Shown here piece after piece: positions 1-7,895 of a stretch of DNA of 40,083 nucleotides (position 1 is the stretch's first letter; each line of letters begins with the position of its first letter). A program made the position numbers and the translations under genes. This DNA is from Acidobacteria subdivision 13 bacterium RH2 MAG17b (lineage in GTDB: Bacteria; Acidobacteriota; Terriglobia; UBA7540): assembly GCA_002197525.1 (NCBI GenBank), contig NFUN01000013.1, forward strand, positions 1 to 40,083, given 5' to 3'. The notes under the pieces were generated by a model, which did no database searches, was not told the DNA's origin, and saw only the letters and a program-made list of their open reading frames with translations.

Positions 1-5
1 ACCGC

Positions 6-99
6 GGAGAGGTACCGAAGTGGTCATAACGGGGGCGCCTCGAAAGCGTCTTGCCTGCCAAAAGCGGGCACGTGGGTTCGAATCCCACCCTCTCCGCCA
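6..99 (+). tRNA. tRNA-Ser (anticodon CGA)
   Basis: A full cloverleaf can be folded. The acceptor arms are GGAGAGG (6-12) and CCTCTCC (89-95), followed by discriminator G and an encoded CCA (97-99). The anticodon stem GGCGC/GCGTC closes the loop CTCGAAA, giving anticodon CGA, which reads UCG serine codons. A long variable arm (TGCCTGC/GCGGGCA) makes it a class II tRNA, as expected for serine. The T arm is GTGGG-TTCGAAT-CCCAC. Confidence 0.95.
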
Positions 100-114
100 A
101 TTATCTTCCCCCTA

Positions 115-161
115 GCTCGAGAGGACCGGCTTGAGCCCTATTCAAGCCGGTCCTCTCGAGC
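115..161. terminator. Perfect 20-bp palindrome, likely bidirectional terminator
   Basis: The arms at 115-134 and 142-161 are perfect reverse complements around a 7-nt loop. The hairpin lies between the 3' end of tRNA-Ser (plus strand) and the 3' end of the first minus-strand gene, so convergent transcripts would both run into it. There is no long T-tract on either side, so intrinsic termination is an inference from position and stem strength. Confidence 0.6.
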
Positions 162-168
162 TTCCCAA

Positions 169-1191
169 CTAAGGCAGCACCTGATAGACTCGCACTTCCG
201 CTTCCTTGCTGCCGTGATGGGGAACGGCGAGATAGTAGCGTTTCAGCTCAGGCACCAGGATTGCAGTCTTGGCCCGGTAGCTTCCTCCCGGAACTTTTGC
301 CAAGAGCGCGTAATGGTCAGGGTCCTGCTGTTTGAAAACATAAATGAATCCAGTGCCGGGAACGTAAATGCGCTTGGACGCCGCATCATAAACCGCATCG
401 TCGGCAAAGGCTACACACGGCAGCGCTGTGATTATCTTTCCCGACTGTGAATCCATCACAATGAATTTGCCGGGCTCGCGCGTGATGGTAAACAGGCGAT
501 GATCCGGTTCATCATAGCCCAAAGCAACGTTCTGTTTTGCCCCGCTGTCAATCGGCCAGGTGGCTAGCAATGTCCGCTTTACCCGGTTGACTTCGCCGAC
601 CGCGTTCTCACCCGTTAGATTGGCATAAATATAGGGACCTGACTTTTCGAGCGCCAGAGCCTCGATGCGATTGGTATCGATCTTAATCTTGCCGACCTTC
701 TTCGAGGTCGTCGTATCAATAATTTCGATGAAGGAGTACGGTGTGTGAGCTGCTCTGCCGCCGCTCACAACATACAGATACTTGGTAACCGGGTCATAGG
801 CGATCGAGTCCGCGTCAATGGTCATCGGAATATGCTCGATCAACTGATACGTCGTGCCGTTGTATACCTTGATTTCTGAGGCGTCGCCGTCAACGACGAA
901 GAGCTTGTTTAAGGAGCGGCGAAGGATCATGGAATGCGGCGAAGTAAGGCCCGTAATCACATGAAGGATCTTGTTCGTACGCGTATCGATGACGATCACC
1001 TTGCCGTTTTCTTCGGCAGCAAGAAAGAGCCGGTGAGTGGGAAGGTTTACCATGAAGTGATCAAAATCCCCGTCGTGCAGTCCGGGCACAGGAATCGTAT
1101 GTATAAGTTTTAGGGGAGCCCCGTTCTGCGCCCAAACGTTGGCTGCAAACATCACGAACAGGGCAAGAAAAATAAGCTGCAATCGTTTCAT
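169..1191 (-). CDS. Secreted YVTN/YncE-like beta-propeller protein
   Basis: About 340 residues. The chosen start is the ATG at 1191 (MKRLQLIFLALFV...), which has GGAGG 8 nt upstream; the longer frame from 1218 would translate the ribosome-binding site itself. Residues 1-21 form a signal peptide ending ANVWAQ. The rest is a series of short blades typical of seven-bladed propellers (HRLFLAAEENGKVIVIDT, NKLFVVDG, KYLYVVSGG, KRIYVPGTG). It is a clear paralogue of the gene at 15734-16798: both begin APLKLI after the signal peptide and share KxLHxITxL, a YSFxxIIxT segment and DPDHYxLLxKVP. Such propellers are usually periplasmic or surface proteins. The ligand is unknown and no catalytic residues are recognisable. 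Confidence 0.85.
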   Translation of the reverse strand: MKRLQLIFLALFVMFAANVWAQNGAPLKLIHTIPVPGLHDGDFDHFMVNLPTHRLFLAAEENGKVIVIDTRTNKILHVITGLTSPHSMILRRSLNKLFVVDGDASEIKVYNGTTYQLIEHIPMTIDADSIAYDPVTKYLYVVSGGRAAHTPYSFIEIIDTTTSKKVGKIKIDTNRIEALALEKSGPYIYANLTGENAVGEVNRVKRTLLATWPIDSGAKQNVALGYDEPDHRLFTITREPGKFIVMDSQSGKIITALPCVAFADDAVYDAASKRIYVPGTGFIYVFKQQDPDHYALLAKVPGGSYRAKTAILVPELKRYYLAVPHHGSKEAEVRVYQVLP

Positions 1192-1261
1192 CTTTTCCTC
1201 CATAAATTGAACCGCCACGCACCCCTGGCCCCGGTGGGCATCGGTCCTGACCTCAGCGCAA

Positions 1262-1402
1262 CTAATACAAACGCATTTGTTGATGTGACGCCACTCTGGT
1301 GCGTCGGTGTCCCCACCGGTGAAAAACCGGCGATAACGACATCGCCGCTATAGCGGATGTTGTCACTATAATTTGTAAACCTCAATAATGCGTTTGTATT
1401 AG
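1262..1402. mobile_element. MITE-like element with perfect 16-bp terminal inverted repeats
   Basis: CTAATACAAACGCATT (1262-1277) is the exact reverse complement of 1387-1402, bounding a 141-bp unit with no credible ORF. Inside are a TGGTGCGTCGG-type module, a CGGTG/CACCG hairpin, GGCGAT/ATCGCC and CCGCTATAGCGG. The module resembles the repeat family seen at 17453, 24896 and 28459. No clear target-site duplication is visible. The element fills most of the 1192-1505 intergenic gap. Confidence 0.6.
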
Positions 1403-1505
1403 GGGGCGCTAATCCTGGGTTTTGAGCGGCGAGTAATTCCATTTGTAGGTTTAGATTTAGACTCAACCGCTTGGAACCATTTCCAGAAAAAATCGTAACA
1501 CCTGC

Positions 1506-3449
1506 CTACCGGACCGCCAATACCTCTGTAGCCGAACCTGTGCGATTGAATAATCCCGGCAGAACGCTGGTCTTCTCTTTTCGCACCGCCTGCAAATCTT
1601 GAGGATTGAGCCCCAAGGCCGCGAGAATTGTGGGAGCTATCTGCGTAGTTTGCACCGGGGTTTTGATCACCTCTGGTCCCATGCCGGGATTAGAGACGAG
1701 CAACGCAACGTTCGTGTCCTGGGTATTGAATCCGCCATGAGCGGCGACGATCTTATCTCCAGGGTCGGCGTAAATGTCTCCCAACGCTGGAACGACGATG
1801 ATGTCAGGCGTTCGCTGATCCTTGGCGGGATCGCCATACGCGAGCCTTAAAGATTCACCAAAAAGGATGCGCTCCGCGCCGATCTCGGCCTGGTTCGCAG
1901 GCTCGTTTAACATCACAGCCACTTTAGCCGTCTGTGATTCGTCGGTAAGCCAGATGGAAGCGAGGTCGCCATCTTGGTAGGCCAAGGCCAGAAGGCCCTT
2001 CTGCATATTGTTAATCAGCCTGGGAATAATGGTATCCGCGATTATTTTCCTTTTGCTGCGGTCGATAGGCGACTGGCCGTGCTTTGCAGTAATTATGATG
2101 AGCGTGGACCCCAGCAGGCCCTCTGCCTTTAGCGCGCTCACAACTTTGCCCAGCGATTGATCCGTGTGGTTGATCGCATCCGCCAGGGCCGCGCCCGGCG
2201 CGCCACTGGCATCGCTGTAACCATGCAGTCTTTCTCCCTGGCTGACGGCCTGGAACGTCATGCCAAAGACCGCTGGAACTCTTGCCGCTCTTGCGCCGGT
2301 ATGATCTTTGCCGTGAATCTCGTTAATAAGCGCACTCACCTTAATGTCATCATAGGCTTCTGCTGCCGAAACGTCTTTTGCCGCTCGGGTTCCGGCAAGC
2401 TCGGGCGTAAATAGGTCGTCAACGCCCTGGCCGGAAGGGCCGTTTACCATCTCGTAGGAGGGATGCTTATCAATCCAGGCTGTGCCGAGGCCTGCTGAGT
2501 GGACGACGTCGAATATCGTGTTGACCCTAAGATAATTGTGAGGATAGACGGGCGTGCATCCCTTGGTCGGATCGAGGGGCAGCTTGGCCGGATCGATTCC
2601 GCCTCCCGCGTCGAGAGTTTTAGGCGTCTTATCAATCGAGCCGTCCCACACAACTTGCGTACCCACCACTTGGCAATGAGAACCCGGCGGAGAGAGGTTT
2701 CGGGCATACGAACCTTCGTACCACACTCCCGTTGAGAGTGGCGACCCGCCGGTGACCATCGAAAGCAGACCAGGAAAAGAATCAGAAGGCTTGGAGGTGG
2801 AGGTCTGAGTGTACGTGATGCCCGACCGGCTCAGTTGGCCCAAGGTGGAATTTGGCTTGAGCTTGATGAAATTCGCAAGGTCCAACGCGTGGAATCCGTC
2901 GATGCTGACAAGAAGCACTCGCTGTATGTGTAGTACATGCGAGGACGCGGCGTCGCTCCCGGATGTCTCGAATAGCGCCGCCTTGGAAGGAATCTGTTGC
3001 TCGATCTCCTGTACAACTTCCCTTCCTGCTCTTGCCGCCTGGGATTCCTGTCCAACGCCAAATGTTAGCCCGATTACGGCCAGTCCTATCGTTCGTCCCG
3101 AATCATCGTGAAGCGGTTCGAGCACGGACGAGGAGTTGCCCTTCATCTCAAGGACCGGAATCCCCTCCTGAATGATTTTCAGGTCGGAGCAGCTAGACTT
3201 CTTGCCGATTTTGCTGCGCTGAGTTGCGGCGGCAATGATGCTTTGCGAGCCGCTGGGAGGGATTAGATGTAACCCTAGGTAGGTCACCTCGGGGTGATGT
3301 TTCGCCAGTGTTTTATCGATAAGTCTCTGCGCGAAAATATCCTTTGGCGAGGCTGCCTGCCCCCATAGCAAAGCGGCGCCTCCTCCAAGCGCTATTAGAA
3401 CGAAACACAAATTAAACCTAGTCCTCATGTTCGCGATGTTTCTTACCAT
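1506..3449 (-). CDS. Secreted type I phosphodiesterase / nucleotide pyrophosphatase (alkaline phosphatase superfamily)
   Basis: 647 residues with a signal peptide (hydrophobic FVLIALGGGAALLWGQ). An unassigned N-terminal domain spans about residues 35-170. The phosphodiesterase fold follows, with metal-ligand signatures in order: VLLVSIDGFHALD (first Asp), the nucleophile region KPSDSFPGLLSMVTGG, WIDKHPSYE, NHTDQSLG, ITAKHGQSP and AAHGGFN. This matches the type I phosphodiesterase/nucleotide pyrophosphatase family, which cleaves phosphodiester or phosphomonoester bonds outside the cytoplasm with two metals. The substrate cannot be told. The start is the first Met; an alternative Met eight codons in (3428) also leaves the signal peptide intact. 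A promoter-like sequence lies about 110 bp upstream. Confidence 0.85.
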   Translation of the reverse strand: MVRNIANMRTRFNLCFVLIALGGGAALLWGQAASPKDIFAQRLIDKTLAKHHPEVTYLGLHLIPPSGSQSIIAAATQRSKIGKKSSCSDLKIIQEGIPVLEMKGNSSSVLEPLHDDSGRTIGLAVIGLTFGVGQESQAARAGREVVQEIEQQIPSKAALFETSGSDAASSHVLHIQRVLLVSIDGFHALDLANFIKLKPNSTLGQLSRSGITYTQTSTSKPSDSFPGLLSMVTGGSPLSTGVWYEGSYARNLSPPGSHCQVVGTQVVWDGSIDKTPKTLDAGGGIDPAKLPLDPTKGCTPVYPHNYLRVNTIFDVVHSAGLGTAWIDKHPSYEMVNGPSGQGVDDLFTPELAGTRAAKDVSAAEAYDDIKVSALINEIHGKDHTGARAARVPAVFGMTFQAVSQGERLHGYSDASGAPGAALADAINHTDQSLGKVVSALKAEGLLGSTLIIITAKHGQSPIDRSKRKIIADTIIPRLINNMQKGLLALAYQDGDLASIWLTDESQTAKVAVMLNEPANQAEIGAERILFGESLRLAYGDPAKDQRTPDIIVVPALGDIYADPGDKIVAAHGGFNTQDTNVALLVSNPGMGPEVIKTPVQTTQIAPTILAALGLNPQDLQAVRKEKTSVLPGLFNRTGSATEVLAVR

Positions 3450-3556
3450 GGCCGAATTTTCCCCTTTTAACTGTTGCCGAAATGGAAAGCTGAATTTGGC
3501 GGTCTATGGCTGTTCGTCCAATTTGAACTGAACGCACCCCACCTGAGGTACCCATA

Positions 3557-3584
3557 ATGGTAAGCGAAAGTGCAGGAAAGCCAA
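3557..3584 (-). promoter_or_regulatory. Predicted promoter of the phosphodiesterase gene with upstream AT-rich box
   Basis: On the minus strand, TTGGCT (3579-3584) and TACCAT (3557-3562) are 16 bp apart. The spacing is the same as in the homologous site at 7509-7536, and the intervening bases align. Just upstream lies TTAACACAAATTAAT (3595-3609), also present at the promoter of each receptor gene. This predicts a transcript start near 3550 and a leader of about 100 nt. Confidence 0.45.
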
Positions 3585-3663
3585 TTAAATTGAGATTAAT
3601 TTGTGTTAAGTATTAAGCGGGCGCAACCAAGTAGGACTCTATAACCGTGCGCCTTGAGGCGGA

Positions 3664-3912
3664 TCAATATGAACAAGCAGTGCGACCTGCTATCTGTTTG
3701 CGGACTGCCAGGCAAAAAAATTGCTCAGCCTGAAGCCATGCGAGCCCAAAACGAAACGTCACAGGCTCGGGAAATCCCGATTCCCGGCCGGTGCATCAGG
3801 GTTCAAAACCACCTTGAAACCGGTGGCTTTAGAAAGTTCTTATGCGGAGAAAGCGCCAGCGGTACGTCCGGGACCGGCCCGTAACTGTTAGCGCTTCCTC
3901 CCGGCAGAATCA
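3664..3912. repeat. Conserved intergenic element, copy 1
   Basis: It lies just 3' of the stop codon of the downstream receptor gene. Two blocks match copy 2: 3664-3708 is identical over 45 nt, and 3792-3912 matches at 119 of 121 positions. The second block folds well: CCACC/GGTGG is a short hairpin, and GGAGAAAGCGC pairs with GCGCTTCCTCC (one mismatch) around an inner structured loop. A plus-strand reading frame ending ...GTSGTGP also crosses it. That frame is preserved between copies only in its last 50 or so codons, so a small protein cannot be excluded. No known riboswitch class was recognised. This and the promoter explain the 3450-3925 gap. Confidence 0.6.
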
Positions 3913-3925
3913 GGACAGAGACCCG

Positions 3926-6900
3926 TTACCAGACCACTTTCAAAGCAAACTGAATCTCCCTATTATCAGTCGTTGTAGAAGTCAGCAGACCTGCAACGCC
4001 GGTCGGCGCACCGGTGGAATCGAAAATGTCCGAGTTGTCAGGGAGTATGGGTGGCGCAAAGTTCGCCCGATTGAGCAGATTGAACATCTCCGCCCGAAAT
4101 TGGATGTTGAAGCTCTCCGAGATTCTCTTGACAGGAATATTCTTGTAAAGAGATAAGTCGAAATCTGCCACCCCAGGGGCAGTCATGACGTTGCGGCCCG
4201 AGTTGCCGCGAAGGTTAAAACATGCGGGAAATGGATTTGCCGGATCGCAGTTCGCATTATAAAAGGCAAGGGATGGCGCCGTCGGAACCGTGAAGCACTG
4301 GGTCTTGATGTAATTGTTGGGGTTTCCGGGGTTCACGAGCGAACTGCATCCAGGGCCGGTCAAGCGATTCGGAAAGGCCCACGGGTCGCTACTGTTTAGG
4401 CCCTGAGGATCGCCGTCAGTGCCCCACGTTGCCGTGAACGGCGTGCCATCACTCGCCGTGAAGATCCCTCCCAATTCCCATCCGCCGAGCACGAATTGAG
4501 GAATCCCAGTCCACGATTTCGGAGTCGGAATGTCCCAAATCGCATTGACTACGAGCGTGCGCCCCACATTGAAATCCGATACGGCGCGAATAGAACGCAG
4601 GTCATAGAAGGGTAGACTTGAAAGTGAATTCGCGAACTGATCTCCCGCAGCGCTAGCTGAGCCCTCGTCGATACTCTTACCCCAGGTGAACGACCCCTGG
4701 AGCTGCACTCCATGGCTCATCGTCTTCGTTATCCCAGCTTCGAGGCTGTTATAGAACGAATCCGCAGCCCATATTTGGCCGTGCATTATACCAAAGTTCG
4801 GGTTGAACACCGTGCCACTCCCCGAGGGGCTAGGGAAAAGGTAGCCGGCCGAGCTTCGCGTCGGAACCACCATATCTATGTCATCGGATCGGAAGCCGTC
4901 ATGGACGCCGCGCGAGCCAATGTAACCGATCATCCCCGTCAGGCTCGGAGTGATCTGGTGCTGGACATTCATGTTCCACTGCATGACGTAATTGCGCTTG
5001 GCATTTATCGGAAAATAGCTGGCGCCCCCAGTCCCTGACGTTGCCAGCGCAAGCGCGCCAGTATAAAAGGAGCCGGGAGGCAGACTATTGATACTCGGAT
5101 TTTGGAAGAATGGAACCTGTTGGGTTTCCATGAGCGTGAACTCAACCGGCAGCGGCAGAGCGTCGAAGACGCCGAACCCGCCGCGCACTGCCGTCTTGCC
5201 GTTGTGGAATGGATCCCAGGCGAAGCCCACGCGAGGCTCAAAGTTGCGAAGCGTGGGATTATGAATAAACGTCGAGCCCGTATGCGGCGTTTTGTCGTAG
5301 ATCGTGAAGAGGTTCACGAGCTTGCCCTGGACCTCCGTCGGCATCGTAATCATCTCCCAGCGCAAGCCGAGGTTCAGAGTTAGATTCGGACGGGCCCGCC
5401 AGTCGTCCTGCACGTACAAACCGAACAAGGTTTGCCGGAAGCCTCTAGGCGTCAGGGAACTCGCGAGACCCGCTTCAAACCTCGAAGGGTTATTGGTGAG
5501 GAAAGCCGCGATTGAAGGAAAATTAAAGGCGCCACTCGGATCTTTGGCGGCGAGCACGTTGTTCTGCATCCGTTCCACGGCGCCTCCGAACTTGATGGAA
5601 TGGGCGCCATGCGTATAGAAGGCATCGTCATAACCCTGGAACGAATTCCAGTAGTAGTGGTAGTACGCGTTCCCGAGTACACCTCCCGTAAAATGGGTAA
5701 CGCCAGGCATGTTAACCTGCGCTGCGGTCTCCCCAGGCACTGCGCCTAATGACTTATCCGCCGCCAGCGGGTTAATCGCGGACACGCCGATGTTGTCCGC
5801 GACGCCGTCGCGGTTGTACCCGGCGCGGACGGAGTTGACAAAAGTCGGGCTGAAAATGTGAGTCTCTTCCAGCACCACAAACTGCCGGTTCGTCTCCGTG
5901 TTGATCAGCACGTTGTTCAGGCCATCCGGCTGATGGTAAGGGGTGACATCATACATATACGTTCCGAACATGCTGTCTTTGCTTGAAAACGTGTGGTCAA
6001 CGCGAGCGGTCCAATAGTTTTCGCTGATGATCTGGTTAGAGGCAAACGAAAAGACTCCCGTATCCCCATTCCCCGCTATCGGCCCGTTGGGCAGGGGAAA
6101 GAAACCGAAATACTTTTGGGCCGCTGGGTCCACGGTCACAGAGTTCGAAGTACAAGTTGGGGGGGAGCCGGAGCCAGCAGGGTTCGAACAAAGGTTGCCC
6201 GCGCGCGCGGCCGGCGACAGCACGGTGGTAATTTGCGAAAAGCCCTTTGCCTGCCGAACGCCCTCGTAGTCTCCAAAAATGAACGTTTTATCCTTTTGGA
6301 TCGGTCCTCCGGCGGAGGCTCCGAATTGATTGCGCCGGAAAGCCGGCTTGACTGAGTTATTAAAGTTATCGAAGAAATTGGCTGCATCCAGCGAAGCGTT
6401 GCGGAGAAACTCGTAAGCGTCCCCGTGGAATTGGTTCGTGCCCGATTTCGTGATGGCATTGACGACCCCGCCGGAGGTCTTACCATATTCCGCCGAGTAA
6501 TTGCTGGTCAAAACCGAAAATTCCTGGATGGCATCGACACCCAAATTGCCGCCCAGCACGCTGCCTGGCGCGCCATTGGAGTAATCGTTCAAGCTCACGC
6601 CGTCCAGACGGTAATTGTTTTGAACGGGGCGCTGCCCGGAAATGGTAAGCTGAGCGCCAAAGCCACGATTCCCGCGATCCGCGCCCGTCGCAAACGAGGG
6701 TTGGGTTTGAATTGCATCCACACCCGGCTGCAATTTAGCCAGATCAGTCCAACTCCGCCCGTTCAGAGGCAACTGGCGAACCGTCGTCGAGTTCACAACG
6801 GCGCTGATTGTAGAGGAAGCCAGTTGAACCGTAGGAGCGGCGCTCGTCACCTGGACGAGGTTGGTTACTTTGCCCACCTGCAGGGCCACGTTCAGGACCT

Positions 6901-7240
6901 GGTTCGCGCCAACCGTCAAGACGATTCCGCTGCGAACCTCGGTGCTGAATCCCGGCGCGGAAATCGTGACGCTGTAAGGCCCCGGCAACAGGTTTGGCGC
7001 GTTATAGAGACCGGCGCTGTTCGAGGTGACATTTCGTATTACCCCGGTCGAGGTATTCTTGATCACGATCTTCGCATGGGGAATCACCGCGCCGCTCGGG
7101 TCCGTCACCGTGCCGGAGAGCGTTGCTCCCGTCACTTGCGCGCGCGCTGGAGTGGCAATGAAAAAGCTCAATACCAGCGCCGCAAGCAATGAAAGCCCGA
7201 ACCAAGCGCCTTTTGAAGTCGTATTTTTTATGCTAACCAT
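3926..7240 (-). CDS. Oar-like TonB-dependent outer-membrane receptor, copy 2
   Basis: 1104 residues from the ATG at 7240 (MVSIKNTTSKG...), which has AGGAGG seven bases upstream and aligns with the start of the neighbouring paralogue. Domains in order: signal peptide (1 to about 35, ending TPARAQ); a carboxypeptidase-regulatory-like beta-sandwich (about 36-125, LSGTVTDPSGAVIPHA and AGLYNAPNLLPGPYSV); a plug-like domain with the Oar signature RQLPLNGRSWTDL and SAEYGKTSGGVVNAITKSG; then a long beta-barrel ending in a C-terminal aromatic residue (LKVVW). These receptors are energised importers or adhesion proteins of the outer membrane. The ligand is unknown. The gene is tandem with a close paralogue at 7896-11183. 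Confidence 0.9.
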   Translation of the reverse strand: MVSIKNTTSKGAWFGLSLLAALVLSFFIATPARAQVTGATLSGTVTDPSGAVIPHAKIVIKNTSTGVIRNVTSNSAGLYNAPNLLPGPYSVTISAPGFSTEVRSGIVLTVGANQVLNVALQVGKVTNLVQVTSAAPTVQLASSTISAVVNSTTVRQLPLNGRSWTDLAKLQPGVDAIQTQPSFATGADRGNRGFGAQLTISGQRPVQNNYRLDGVSLNDYSNGAPGSVLGGNLGVDAIQEFSVLTSNYSAEYGKTSGGVVNAITKSGTNQFHGDAYEFLRNASLDAANFFDNFNNSVKPAFRRNQFGASAGGPIQKDKTFIFGDYEGVRQAKGFSQITTVLSPAARAGNLCSNPAGSGSPPTCTSNSVTVDPAAQKYFGFFPLPNGPIAGNGDTGVFSFASNQIISENYWTARVDHTFSSKDSMFGTYMYDVTPYHQPDGLNNVLINTETNRQFVVLEETHIFSPTFVNSVRAGYNRDGVADNIGVSAINPLAADKSLGAVPGETAAQVNMPGVTHFTGGVLGNAYYHYYWNSFQGYDDAFYTHGAHSIKFGGAVERMQNNVLAAKDPSGAFNFPSIAAFLTNNPSRFEAGLASSLTPRGFRQTLFGLYVQDDWRARPNLTLNLGLRWEMITMPTEVQGKLVNLFTIYDKTPHTGSTFIHNPTLRNFEPRVGFAWDPFHNGKTAVRGGFGVFDALPLPVEFTLMETQQVPFFQNPSINSLPPGSFYTGALALATSGTGGASYFPINAKRNYVMQWNMNVQHQITPSLTGMIGYIGSRGVHDGFRSDDIDMVVPTRSSAGYLFPSPSGSGTVFNPNFGIMHGQIWAADSFYNSLEAGITKTMSHGVQLQGSFTWGKSIDEGSASAAGDQFANSLSSLPFYDLRSIRAVSDFNVGRTLVVNAIWDIPTPKSWTGIPQFVLGGWELGGIFTASDGTPFTATWGTDGDPQGLNSSDPWAFPNRLTGPGCSSLVNPGNPNNYIKTQCFTVPTAPSLAFYNANCDPANPFPACFNLRGNSGRNVMTAPGVADFDLSLYKNIPVKRISESFNIQFRAEMFNLLNRANFAPPILPDNSDIFDSTGAPTGVAGLLTSTTTDNREIQFALKVVW

Positions 7241-7508
7241 ATTAACCCTCCTCTGCAATTGTGCATATTATGGCCCCGTACACCCGGTGAAGGCTGCGCC
7301 TCGCCTGCTTCAAATTCAAATGCGGCTATGCCGCGCCACCTAGGCATATGAGTGGCACGTGGAAACCGTGCAGGCGGTTTTCCAAAAGCCTATTGCCACC
7401 GGTGTCAGGGACAATGCGACAAAGCAATCCTCGACACTGCAACGCTCTTAACGTCGCCAGGATTTCAGCTAACACAATGCTTACGTTCAGATGCCTAATA
7501 TGCCAACG

Positions 7509-7536
7509 ATCATAAGCGATGGCGTAGGAAAGTCAA
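7509..7536 (-). promoter_or_regulatory. Predicted sigma70-type promoter of receptor copy 2
   Basis: Minus-strand TTGACT (7531-7536), a 16-bp spacer and TATGAT (7509-7514) make a near-consensus promoter. Immediately upstream is TTAACATAAATTAAT (7547-7561), the AT-rich box shared with the sites at 3595 and 11505. The start codon at 7240 is about 260 nt downstream, so the mRNA would carry a long leader. Confidence 0.6.
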
Positions 7537-7615
7537 TTAAATGGAGATTAATTTATGTTAATCATTAGGTGGGAGCAACCGGCTAGTCTTCTATACCCGT
7601 ACGTCTTAAGCCGGG

Positions 7616-7866
7616 TCAATATGAACAAGCAGTGCGACCTGCTATCTGTTTGCGGACTGCTAGGAAAAAAGATTGCGATCAGGCTGAAGCCACGCGAGCC
7701 CAAAACGAATCGTCACAGGCTCTGGAAAGCCTGATTCTTAGCCAGTGCATCAGGGTTCAAAACCACCTTGAAACCGGTGGCTTTAGAAAGTTCTTATGCG
7801 GAGAAAGCGCCAGCGGTACGTCCGGAACCGGCCCGTAACCGTTAGCGCTTCCTCCCGGCAGAATCA
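7616..7866. repeat. Conserved intergenic element, copy 2
   Basis: The counterpart of 3664-3912, again directly 3' of a receptor stop codon and upstream of the next gene's promoter. Blocks 7616-7660 (45/45) and 7746-7866 (119/121) match copy 1, while the stretch between them has diverged and contains small indels. An extra hairpin, CAGGCT/AGCCTG, is present only in this copy. The flanking receptor coding ends are clearly less similar than the element. Together with the promoter it occupies the 7241-7895 gap. Confidence 0.6.
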
Positions 7867-7895
7867 ATCAGGACAGACAATTAATCCATCGACCG

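Noticed and set aside
1-99. tRNA-Ser as an integration site of a genomic island
   Set aside because: No integrase gene and no second copy of the tRNA 3' end were seen in the window.
1188-1466. 92-codon minus-strand frame between the first two genes
   Set aside because: It runs through the terminal repeats and hairpins of the MITE-like element and has no ribosome-binding site or protein-like composition.
3840-3912. Resemblance of CCCGTAACTGTTAGCG to the cobalamin riboswitch box
   Set aside because: The other conserved B12 elements and the expected upstream stem order are absent, and no B12 gene follows.
6425-7192. 255-codon plus-strand frame
   Set aside because: Antisense shadow of the N-terminal part of receptor copy 2; a similar shadow appears opposite receptor copy 1, as expected from their shared sequence.
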